Origin: Taxillus chinensis
Taxonomy: Eukaryota; Streptophyta; Magnoliopsida; Santalales; Loranthaceae
Direction of reading: 5' to 3'
Length of the DNA stretch: 64,000 nt
Assembly (NCBI GenBank): GCA_023512835.1
Contig: CM042087.1
Coordinates: forward strand, 3,072,021 to 3,136,020
This document shows, piece by piece, positions 47,117 to 56,648 of this stretch. The translations under genes were made by a program, and so were the position numbers. The first letter of the stretch is position 1. Every line of letters begins with the position of its first letter. Below the pieces are notes generated by a model. That model worked only from the letters and a program-made list of their open reading frames with translations, searched no databases and had not been told where the DNA came from.

Positions 47117-47479
47117 TAGCATACTTAGGCCATTTTGGGGTATTTCCCCTTTGTAAAGTGTTGTACTTAGCTTATAGAGTAAGTTGTAGAGATTTTAGAT
47201 TTCGATCATATATGATGTCTCCTGGCGACATAGCCAGAAAAGTGTTAACATCTATATGTAGGGGAGTGATGTTGTAAAGCTTTCAAGCAATCAATACAAT
47301 CGTTTGTTGCCTTCGTTTAAATCGATCTTCCGCTAAGCGCTTCCCTACACAATTGCTTTACAACGGATCGATGGGTTCCGATCCAAATACGACGAGTTAG
47401 GCCGACCTAGCGTTCCTTCGTACGGGTGGGAACTAGGTGCCGCACGGGTTAAGCTGCTATAAAGGCTGACCCCGTGACA
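47095..47479 (+). repeat. D 3' LTR (385 bp)
   Basis: TGTCACGGACCG to CCGTGACA. The pol frame (to 47119) overlaps its first 25 bases. No clean polypurine tract longer than GGTGGGGGAGAA (47083-47094) precedes it. Confidence 0.95.
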
Positions 47480-47483
47480 ATTG

Positions 47484-47994
47484 GCTCTCCGGTTCATCCG
47501 TGACCCCTACTGGTGCAATTTGGACAAAAAAGGCCCTGACCGTGAAAAAGCTTTTCGCGTGCATAAGGGTAGGATGGTCCAATCGATCTGAAAAATTGCA
47601 CGAAGGCAACTGGCATCCTTTAGACCTTTCTGAGACCTGACCGTGAGAAGGCTTTTCGCGTGCACAAGGATAGAAGCGTCTTTTCGAGCTAAAAATTTGG
47701 TGGAAGACAGCTGGACGTGTCTAGATTCATCCAAGCCCTGCTCATGAAAACATGCTTTTCACGTGCACACCTATAGTTGTCCAATCAGTCTGAAATTTTG
47801 GTGGGAGCTAGCTGGCATCTTCTAGAGTCTTCTTTGTTCTGCACGTGAAAATGATGGAGCACTTTAAGAGGGTCATTTTCGTTTTTTACCCTTGTGGCGA
47901 ATCACTATAAATAGGGAGGGGTTCCAAGCTTCAAACTCACATCTCATACTTTCCTCTTCCTTCCTGCTGAGAGCAAACTCTTTTCTGGTTAGTC
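47484..47994 (+). promoter_or_regulatory. Internal promoter ahead of the C third ORF
   Basis: With D removed, facing CGTGAAAA/TTTTCGCGTGC units start at 41930, 47540, 47641 and 47744, with a half-unit at 47842 (GCACGTGAAA). The spacing is about 94-103 bp. Each interval contains a diverged AATTTTGGTGG...CAGCTGGCATCTTCTAGA-like segment, so these are old tandem repeats of about 100 bp. A TATA box CTATAAATAG (47905-47914) follows, 81 bp before the ATG at 47995. Promoter activity is inferred from this arrangement. Confidence 0.6.
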
Positions 47995-50316
47995 ATGGTG
48001 CACACAAGGAGAGCCCGCCAAGGAGAAGGCAGTCTTGAAGCCTCTGCCACCTCTATGCCTTCAGCATTGAGAGACGCTGACACTATTTTCGTGGGGAATG
48101 TGCTTGATTGGGAGATCCTAGAGTCCTCCACACTTGACTGGGCTGAAGAAGTTATGACCAAGCTGCAAGCTTTGGGACTGAGAAGGTTAGTATGCGCTCG
48201 CAGTGATCTATATTACCCTGCCATGTTAGACTTTTATAATTTAGTCTATGTCAATGAGGAAGATGATGAGATAATTGGGGAGGTTCAAGGTGTTTTAATT
48301 TCTATTTCCCCTGCTATGTTGAGAGACTGCTTTGATCTGCCAAATCCCATGCATGCAATGCCTGCGTTGAACTTAGGAGATTATGGTAGAGCTTTACAGT
48401 ATAATAAGGAATTTGGGAAACGTCGGCAATTTACTAAAAACGGATTTCATGGGAAATACCGTTGCCTTGCCAATTTGGTAGGGAGGTGCTTACTGTTATA
48501 GACTAGTGGTGTAGACTCAGTCCCTAAGTCCCATTTGGAGTTTATGTTTTGCATTGATCGTCAGTTACACATTGATTGGGCTGCTGAAATTTTTAAACTG
48601 TGGAAACGGAATATTCACAAATGTTTATATGGTCGACTACTTAGTATGCTTCTGCAATATCAATATGGTCATATTAGTGCTCAAGTAGTCCCCACTGTTT
48701 TCCCGGATAACCTGCGGTTACGAGTTCTCCATCCAGAGGGTGCCTTAGGAGTTAGCTACAAGGGCAAATGGGGAGATAGTATCCACGTCGTGCCACAGCC
48801 TTCACGTTATAGCGTACATATGGAGCGACCCACCGCGCAGTTTAGGGACACCTCTACTCCCATGAATGCCCGTCGACAGCACATCTTCCAGTTGACTGCC
48901 ATGTACATGCAGTTCAATGTTCACAAGGAGGAAATCTACAATTTCTTCCAAGGCGTCAGTGGCCAAGTTATCAGTGAAGCTGACGTACTTAACTGGGCCT
49001 TCACTAATGGCCACATCACAAGACTTCAGCTAGATGAGCTGCTCGAGTACATCACTCAAGATCAACAAGCAACATCTCGTCCATCTACCGACCATAGGAA
49101 GCCCTGGAACCAACTCCTATTGCTTCTTATGACGATTTACAGAGGCAAACTGCTCAACTCCAAGAGGCATAGGCGGAAACCATCCAGGAGATTGGGCTGC
49201 TGAAGAAAAATCAAACTCTCATCCTCAAGGAACAGAAGGAAGTCAAAGGTCTGCTTGGTAAGATCTGGAAGGCCCTGGGGAAGAAGAAGAAGAAAATTCC
49301 TACACCTCCTGTGGCGGATCTATTTGACGCACCGTCACCTCCGGTGCAGCAGCACGCTGTACATAGCGAAGAGACACCGGAGTACCCACAGTATCCGCAA
49401 GAGGCTGAGCCCTACGCCGCTCCACCCTTTCCTCCCGTAGCTCCTGTTTATTTCACGCCACCAGCAGGGCCCAGCTCTTCACAGGCCCTAGTTCCCTTAA
49501 TCCAGCCGTTGCAATGGTGGTCTGGCGCATCATCAGAAGCTCCCCAGGAAGATAACCTAGGGGAGCCCATCTATATTCATCTTCATCCGGCCCTCTCCAC
49601 TGCTGATGCCACGGCTGCTTTTCAGTAGTTTACTTATGGAGACACCTTGCAAGCGCGTTTTACGCGTGATTCAGAAGTCTTCACGTCATCTTATTTGCAG
49701 TGTATCCTAGCTGATGAGTATTTATCTTCCGATGACGTTGACTTATTCTGCCGTACGATGCGACACGTGGTGGAGGCCGAGCCCAACGACTACCCTATGG
49801 CTCAGTACACTTCCATCATGCTGTGTGAGATATATGAGCAGCCGTTAGAGGAGCACATTTTCCGCCGGCGGATGAATGGAGCAGCAGAAGGACATCGCTC
49901 TTGGCACCAGGTCCATGAGGTTCTTATACCGGTCCTCCTTGATCGACACTTTGTACTCTTGTAGTTGGACCTGAGTGTGGGCCATGCCGTCCTTTATGAC
50001 CCGAGCCAAGCCCATGGTTTTTTTACATGAAAGAAGAAGCTCGTCCATGGTTTCTTGAAAAAAAATCAAAAACGCACTCCGAAAAGAAGGGCTGTTGACA
50101 CCCAAGTTTCCTCTGGTGCACTTCAATGAAATGGAGCTTCCCCAACAACCTGATCAATTCAGTTGTGGGATTTTTGTCTACTATTATTTGATAGCTCTGT
50201 TGTAGCATAAGGATACTTGGGCGCTCACAGGAGAAACATCGGCTGACTTTGTTGCACGTCTTAGAAGAATGATGGCCCATGTTATCTTCTACTACAGCGT
50301 ACCCACCAACCGGTAA
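47995..50316 (+). pseudogene. C third ORF: plant transposon protein with Ulp1-like C-terminus, with stops
   Basis: Start ATG 47995 (MVHTRRARQGEG). Open to a TAG near 48499, then 48535-49203 continues in the same frame: RRQFTKNGFHGKYRCLANLV, FCIDRQLHIDWAAEIFKLWK, FNVHKEEIYNFFQGVSGQVI. A coiled and Pro-rich middle follows (49203-49628, frame changes), then CRTMRHVVEAEPNDYPMAQY and RHFVLL before a TAG (about 49963), and LYDPSQAHGF. The catalytic block near 50160-50180 retains QPDQF and CysGly (codon Cys at about 50165) in a shifted frame. Both catalytic His and Asp positions are present in the DNA. Dead as read. Confidence 0.75.
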
Positions 50317-50900
50317 CGGTCTTCTTCCTTTTTCCTTTTCCCATGCTCTGAGGACATCGCATCGTTTAAGTGTGTGTGTGGGGGGGGGGGGGGGTTCCCT
50401 TGAACCGGTTGCTTGTTTGTTTGCATGCATGCGTTAATTTTATTTTATGTTTTTGCTGTGAATGTATGTTTTGCCTGTGAGGTGCATGGCTACCAAGGTA
50501 TGCACATTCTGGTTAACTATATTGACCACCTTAGTATCTTGTTGTGATATAGATATTTCAATCATTAAGGTGTGTTAGAAGTTAGTTGAGCATGTCTTTA
50601 CTTTTTGTATGATATCACCATGATTTTGGAGTTGACATTTGAATAGTAAGCTGAGCATGTTATGTTAGGATGAGCTTTGTAAACCCTGAAGTTGAGTGCA
50701 GAATAGGCATATACTTTTTTAGAGTACCATTATCTTGCCTTTGAGTATATTTTCTGGGTTATTGGGTTACCAATTTGCTCTTAATGTTCATTACTAGCTA
50801 TTTAATGGTTGGAGTTACTTAGGCATAAGAAAGTACCTGTTCGTGGCTCAGTGTTTGGTGTATGGTGTTAGTGATTCAAGTATTTCAGCTTAGCTTTATT

Positions 50901-50971
<71 letters not shown>

Positions 50972-51734
50972 CTGCTTATGTGCAACAAAGGGTTGTGTGA
51001 GGAAAATAGCAGAGTGAATAATCCATCAAGGGAGAGCATAAAATGCAACCTTGTAAGGTTATTACTAAAAAGAAGTGTGAAAAAAAAAGAAAAAAGAAAC
51101 AGAAATAGAAAAAAAAAGTGTTTGCCAGAATAAAAGCCATAATGGCTTACTGTTTATGTGTGTTTTTGTTTTCGTGTTATAGCCATAATGGCTAAGTTGT
51201 TTTGTTTTGCAATTTGTTTCACAAGTGTGAGCTTAAATCTTTAGCTCCAAGTGTTTATCAGTAAGTAGAATAGAGTGTGTGTTTTCCTTGACGAGCACAA
51301 TGGGGATCTCTCATGTTTACGTGGCAAAAACTTAATCAATAGCTAGTAGTGGGTGTAAGAGTAGATCTTTAGCTGTTAGGCATTGATAGTAAGGCATGAG
51401 AGGAGAGAAAAGAAAGTTATATTCGAGTGAGGCTGCTCTAACCTTGGTGAGGACTTTCAGTGGGAGCTAAGTTCATTTTATCCTTGCATGTTTGCTTCTA
51501 TCTGAACTGTTAGTAACGATATTACATGGTTGTTGGACTTGATAGTAAGGGCATGTTTCGATTAACTTATGATTCATTTTTAGCTATTGGAATGTCTACT
51601 TCATCGTGATAGAATTGTATGTCTTGGGAAACCATGCCTCTCTTGTTTGTTAGTTTATTCTTTCTTTTCCGTTTGACTGTGTGTTTGTTTCTTTTTTGCT
51701 TGAGGGCAAGCAAAGGTTCAAGTGTGGGGGAATT
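50317..51734 (+). other. C 3' noncoding region: G run, (AT)n, conserved 55-bp block, polypurine-type tract
   Basis: No gene. A run of 15 G lies at 50380-50394 and an (AT)n microsatellite of about 66 bp at 50904-50969. The conserved block is at 51012-51066 and ends in the AACCTT-GT-AAGGTT dyad. An A-rich run and two GCCATAATGGC dyads (near 51136 and 51182) follow. Just before the LTR is CAAGTGTGGGGGAATT (51719-51734), the usual Athila-type tract for plus-strand priming. Confidence 0.8.
50904..50969. repeat. (AT)n microsatellite
   Basis: About 33 perfect AT units. The corresponding positions in B and C2 lack it, so it expanded after the copies separated. Confidence 0.95.
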
Positions 51735-53261
51735 TGATAACGTGCATTTATGCCGTTATCCTAGGCCTTATTTAGGGTGTTTTAGAGTACGTTTTGTACC
51801 TATTTGCATGATATTTTACACATATTTCCTCTAACCCCTAGGAGGACCCTATTTGGTGTATAGTGGTACTTTTTGAGTGTTTTTGGCAGGTTTTGGAGCA
51901 ACTTTTTCCCACACACCTTCGCTAGATCACTCCATACACTCAAGAGGAAGCTATAGGAAGAAGATGGAAGCAAAATGAAGGCAAAATCAAGGTGCACGTG
52001 AAAAGGCTTTCTCACGTGCATTCTCACGTGCAAGGATTTTATTACATGGATGCCTTCTACAACTCAATAGGAAGCTTTGGAGCAAATTTGAGTAGAATTG
52101 GAGCTGCACGTGAAAAGGGTTTTCTCACGTTCATTCTCGCGTGCAGGCATTTTTTAGCTCCAAATGATGTGTTTTGTTATTTTAATCATTTTCCTTTAAA
52201 GAACTGGGGCCAAATTTGGAGTAGTTTGAGTTTTATTGCGCCTAGAACGTCGAATAGTGTCACTAACCAAAACGAGGTCGTTTTGGCTGCGACCACATTT
52301 ATAATTAGGGCACACCTTTTGTAACCCTAATTTGGCCCACTAAATCCTATAAATAGGGGTCTTTGGAGGCATTGTAAATCATCTTGAGTGAGAGAATCTG
52401 ATTTGAGTTCTAAAAAGAGCTGTAGCCGTTGCTAAAAGATCGGATTGTCCTTGGCAAGGAGTGATTTTGGGCAGCAGACGCCGGAGTCTTTGGAGGCTGG
52501 AGTCCTGGTTCATCTTGGGGTCTTCCTTTATTGTCCTGGTACTGTAATCATGTTCTTTCTTGTAATTGTTATTGCTTTTGTCATGATTATGGAGTAGTTT
52601 TGTTAGTCTAGGGGAGAAATGTAGCCCCCAATAATTTGTATTCAGTTTGGTTATGGTTGTTCAATAAAATAGAATTCAGTTCTTGTTTAATTCACTTGCT
52701 TGTATGGAAATGCCTAGTTTATGCATAATTAGGTAATCTTAGCCCTTGTCTAGGGTGGAACACTAGTGAATTAGATTTAGTATTGCATGATGGACCAAGT
52801 CTGCAACTATTAGATTGTTTATCTACCTTGATCACTTTTATTCACATGGACCAAATGGGATAAAAGCCTTAAATCTATCTTAGCATGGACCAAATGTAAG
52901 ATAGGTAAGAGATAATCAACATGAACATGAACTAGAACATAAATCAAGAACAAGAGCCATAACCAGACTATTACAATCGATTGGGTGGTAAACATTATGA
53001 CCCTAGATCCTTAATTACTGAAATTTATATACCAACAACTTGCCAACATCCTGATTTAATCTCTTTTCGTTCAAACTACTTGTACAACAAAAATCAATTG
53101 TCCAGACATAAAATCAACTTATTAGCTTAGTGCTTGCTGCTTAACAGCATTAGCTACCTCCCTGTGGGTTCGACAACCGGAGTCTTAATACTCCATTTTA
53201 TTACTTGACCAGTGCACTTGCTGCAAAACCTATAGACACAATTTATACGGGTCAAGTTTTT
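51735..53261 (+). repeat. C 3' LTR (1527 bp)
   Basis: TGATAACGTGC to GTCAAGTTTTT. Carries the same promoter set as the 5' copy: CACGTG units (51992-52035 and 52105-52144), a one-mismatch version of the 20-bp palindrome (52267-52286) and CTATAAATAGGGG (52347-52359). It contains the empty target site of B (one ATACT, near 53188). Confidence 0.92.
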
Positions 53262-53284
53262 GACCATTGACCGTTGACCTGCCA

Positions 53285-53960
53285 ACACCTCGATCCATTG
53301 ACCTTCGAAGCCTCGAAGCATCGAAGCCCCGAAGCCTCGAAGCCCCGAAGCCTCGAAGCCTCGAAGCGTCGAAGCCTTGAAGCATCGAAGCCTTGAAGCC
53401 CCGAAGATTCGAAACCTCAAAGCCCCGCTGCCGACACTCCGACCTACGACTCGCCCCTTCGGACTTTCGAACCTTGTGAAGATGCGACGCCTCCACACTT
53501 ACGAAGCCAGGACTTACGATGCCAAAACTTGTGACACTCCGACCTTTGACCGTTGACCGTTGACCTGCCGACACTTCGACCTTCGACCCTTCAACCCTGG
53601 ACACTCGAAGCCTATAAACCTGTCGACACTTTGACCTTCGAACCTTGACTCGGACGCCTGTAAGCCTTCGACCCATCGACCCTGGACACTCGAAACCTAT
53701 AAACCTGCCGACACTTCGACCTTCGAACCTCGACCCGGACGCCCGTAAGCCTTCGACCCTGGACACTCGAAGCCTATAAACCTGCCGACACTTCGACCTT
53801 CGAACCTCGACCCGGACGCCTGTAAGCCTTCGACCCGTTGACCATTGGCCTTCGACCTGCCGACACTTCGACCCGTTGACCATTGACCTTCGCCCCACCG
53901 AAATTTCGACCCACTGAAGCTTCGACCCTGCCAACACTCCGACTTGCCGACACTTCGACC
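53285..53960. repeat. CGAAGC and CTTCGACC tandem arrays
   Basis: At 53304-53410 the unit CCTCGAAGC or CCCCGAAGC repeats every 8-9 bases. At 53540-53960 longer units recur, each with TTCGACC, GACACTCGAAGCCTATAAACC, and CGACACTTCGACCTTCGAAC-like segments (about 115-bp higher-order spacing near 53590-53830). TCGA and TTCGAA sites are dense. Confidence 0.85.
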
Positions 53961-54317
53961 CTCTGACCCCTTTGACCTTCGCTGGTTGGCGTTTTTCGCT
54001 GGCTCCGCGCGCTGTTTTTTTCTTTCTTTCTTTTTCTCGCTGGCTTCAAGAGACCCGTCTTCTACGCTGGCCATCCGACAAGGAATCGTTTATCAACAAC
54101 CTGTCAGTCACATGCGCTGCTAAAATACAAATTCAAAAGGCAATCACGAGCTGCCCTGTTTTCCGCACAAGCTGTCCACCCGACAAATTGTACAAGACCT
54201 GGACGAAAATGAGGGAATCAATCATACAGCATTAAATGCTGCAATTACTGATAGTCCAGCCAAAAAATTTTTTGCAGCCCTTTAAGATGCAGTCTTCAGT
54301 TCCTGCGCAAAAAAAAG

Positions 54318-54395
54318 GGCGGGGGGATTCATCCAAAGAAAAAAAAAGGAGGGATTCGTCCAAAGAAAAAAAAGGGGGGGATTCGTCCAAAGGAA
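54318..54395 (+). repeat. Short tandem repeat of GATTCRTCCAAAG with purine runs
   Basis: Three units of about 27 bp, each GATTCATCCAAAG or GATTCGTCCAAAG followed by an A-run and a G-run. Confidence 0.8.
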
Positions 54396-55983
54396 GAAAA
54401 GAGGAGAGAGCCATCATCGTGAGGGAAGGAGGGGAAAAAAGAAGAGCCATCATTGTTAAAAAAAAAACCTGCTACCATTCCTCATCCCAGCGCAAACAGA
54501 GAGAGAAAAACAGAGGGCGGAGAGACAAAAAAAGAGATCCATCGATACATCAAAAAAAATGCCCCAGCTTCTTCCCTGCAGAAAATGCCCAGAGAAAGGG
54601 AGAGAGCGGAAATTCTGTAAGCAAAAAAGGACTCCCAGATTCTCTCTTTCTCTTTTACGAATTTTCTTGCCCAAATAAAAAAAAAACTCTACCATTTTCA
54701 AATCCCCTTTTCACGTTTTTTTGCCTCAAAACCCCCAAATAAAAGTCCACTCATCATCTTCTCTCAGTTCCAACATAGCACTGCAGTCTCCATGGTATAT
54801 CCCATCTGATTTTCGTAATTACTGGATTTGGTGCTTTTATACTCGACCTGGAGAATATCGGCACAGACAGGATAACTCGAACGGAAGGCCGGTGTTGAAG
54901 CCCTACCCAAACTAAAGTCGGTTCAATTTCTAATTCATTTGTATTTGTGTGTTTATTGCCTATTAGCTTATTTATGTCCCTACTCGATGTAAGCCATAGT
55001 ATTTCATTCTGTTTATGATTGTTGATGTATGTTGTATATACTGTCTATGTTGTAATATGTAAAGTGCAGTAAAAAAAACAAAAAAAAGAGAGGGACAAAA
55101 ATAGAGATATGAAGAAAAGAAAAAGAGGGAGGGCAAAGCAAAAAAAAAAAAGAGATGAAAAGAAAAAAAAAGAAAGAGTGGCTTTATCTTTGCTTATTTA
55201 TGGATGTCATAATTACACAGTCCACGATTATTTTACGTGTTCATTACTTTGATATGTGTTTGTACAAGTGTGACTTTGAGTTTTCAAAACAAGATAATTA
55301 AAAGTTTCCAAAAAAAAAAAAAACAAAACAAAAAAAAACAAAAACTAACAAAAAAACGTTTTCATGTTTTTCAAACCAAAACAAAAAAACCAAAAGTAGT
55401 GCTTCAATTTCCAAACGCAAAGCAAAACAACAACAAAACGTTTTTCACAAAACATAACAAAGAAAAAAAAATAAAATGTTTTCTAACCCAAAAAAAACAT
55501 AAAAAAGGGGAAAATAAAAAAAAACAGTTTTTTAGACTTAAATTTCCCAAAGTAAAACCAAAAACCCAAAACCAACCTATAGGATCTCATCCTCCATTTC
55601 AACAAAAACCCAAAACTTTTAGGATTCCCTTTAGAAATTTTGGATAAATCCATTTTAACCATAACTTCAACAAATAACTTAGCCAAATAAAAATCATAGA
55701 CTTTTAGGAAATTTAACCCATTCATGGCAGTACAAATAAAAGATAAAACCTCCTCCTCCTAAATTAGATACCGAAAGAAGTGGTCGTAGGGGTGCTAATC
55801 CTTCCCTACATGTAACCAACTCCCGAACCTTTCTCTCGATAACGAGACCACACATTTAAACTACTCAAAGTAGAGGGTATCCAACTGTACCCCAAAAACA
55901 GTTGGTGGCGACTCTAAATTTTCTCACCATTGGTTTAGTTTGAGCTCACCCCAAAAGGGCCCGGACGAAAACCAGTGATGACA

Positions 55984-56648
55984 GCTGGCGACTCTGCTGG
56001 GGACAATGAACACTTTAGAGAGTTAGGTCTAGAACTAGGATTAGGAGGTTATATTTAATTGTACTGTTGTATATATTTAACTGTCATGCTAAGTTGTTTT
56101 TTTAGATATAATTGTGATTTACTTATTTTTTATACAGTTGTCGTTTAATCTGTGATTTATTTATACGCTTTAATTACCATGATAGTTGTGATTTACTGCT
56201 TTCCATACTTGTTGCATTCATGCATAACCCTATACCCAGGTTTAGCACAATTTAGGTTAGCGAGGTTCAAGACGGTCCCCGGCGCGTTGATTATTATCCG
56301 CAATGGGGCCTCGGACTCCTCACTCAAGCTTGAGGTTCTTTTAAGGCACGTCCTTTTAAGATCCCCCTCCGGTAAATCCCATGGTGTACGGAGCCCTCTA
56401 TTGAGGAAGTTTGGGAACCAACGAATAAGATAGGTGTAGCAATAGAAGCCCATCAGGGGCATTGACCCACACTTTGTTTGCTCATTCCATGCTAACCCTT
56501 GTTTTGTAGGGTAGTCCTTAAGTCATTTCCTGCACATATTAGCTGTTTTTTTACTATTGGTTTATTCTTTTTCCTGTCTAACTGCCTTGATATATATTAA
56601 CCTATCATCCTAACCTGTCACCATGCATAACAGAACATTCATATAGGC
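55984..56648 (+). other. E primer binding site and leader
   Basis: TGGCGACTCTGCTGGGGA at 55986-56003 is the primer-site type seen in Tat/Ogre elements (tRNA-Arg by recollection; the tRNA should be checked). A leader of about 645 bases follows, with no gene. Confidence 0.7.

Larger units (their letters stand above)
41969..47479 (+). mobile_element. Element D: complete-length chromovirus (Galadriel-like), 5511 bp
   Basis: LTRs at 41969-42354 (386 bp) and 47095-47479 (385 bp) differ by three substitutions and one indel. ATTG flanks both sides (41965-41968 and 47480-47483). An iMet-type primer site follows the 5' LTR. Gag with a CCHC knuckle, DTGA protease, RT, RNase H, integrase and a clear chromodomain are present in order. 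The short length, the gag style (CFLCEGPHKAFECPKR) and the full chromodomain point to Galadriel, with Reina as the alternative. Frames are broken by about ten single-base indels, without in-frame stops between them. Confidence 0.88.
20940..53261 (+). mobile_element. Element C: Athila-like Ty3/gypsy element carrying nested B and D
   Basis: Without B and D, C is about 13.4 kb. Its order is 5' LTR, tRNA-Asp primer site (35830), gag-protease-RT-RNase H-integrase (36014-41463), a noncoding region interrupted by D, a third ORF with its own promoter (47995-50316), a 3' noncoding region, the tract CAAGTGTGGGGGAATT and the 3' LTR (51735-53261). The Asp primer site, the D-L-G-A protease and the long third-ORF region fit Athila. 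It is dead mainly through TAG/TAA codons. Confidence 0.85.
53262..55983 (+). repeat. E 5' LTR, second piece
   Basis: Runs from the C insertion point to GATGACA, two bases before the primer site, giving a total E LTR of about 3.2 kb. It is made mostly of low-complexity DNA: CGAAGC/TTGACC arrays (53262-53960), GATTCRTCCAAAG repeats (54328-54390) and A-rich stretches (54300-54560, 55070-55560). A partial copy of the primer site, TGGCGACTCT, occurs at 55905-55914. I see no gene; long open frames here are by-products of repeat composition. Confidence 0.7.

Noticed and set aside
53230..53937. 235-residue minus-strand open frame rich in VEGLRASGSRFEGRSVG repeats
   Set aside because: It is a translation of the TTCGACC/CGAAGC tandem repeats in the E LTR; the repetition is in the DNA and no protein family is evident.
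54236..55647. Lys-rich open frames (168 and 136 residues)
   Set aside because: They come from A-rich low-complexity LTR DNA.
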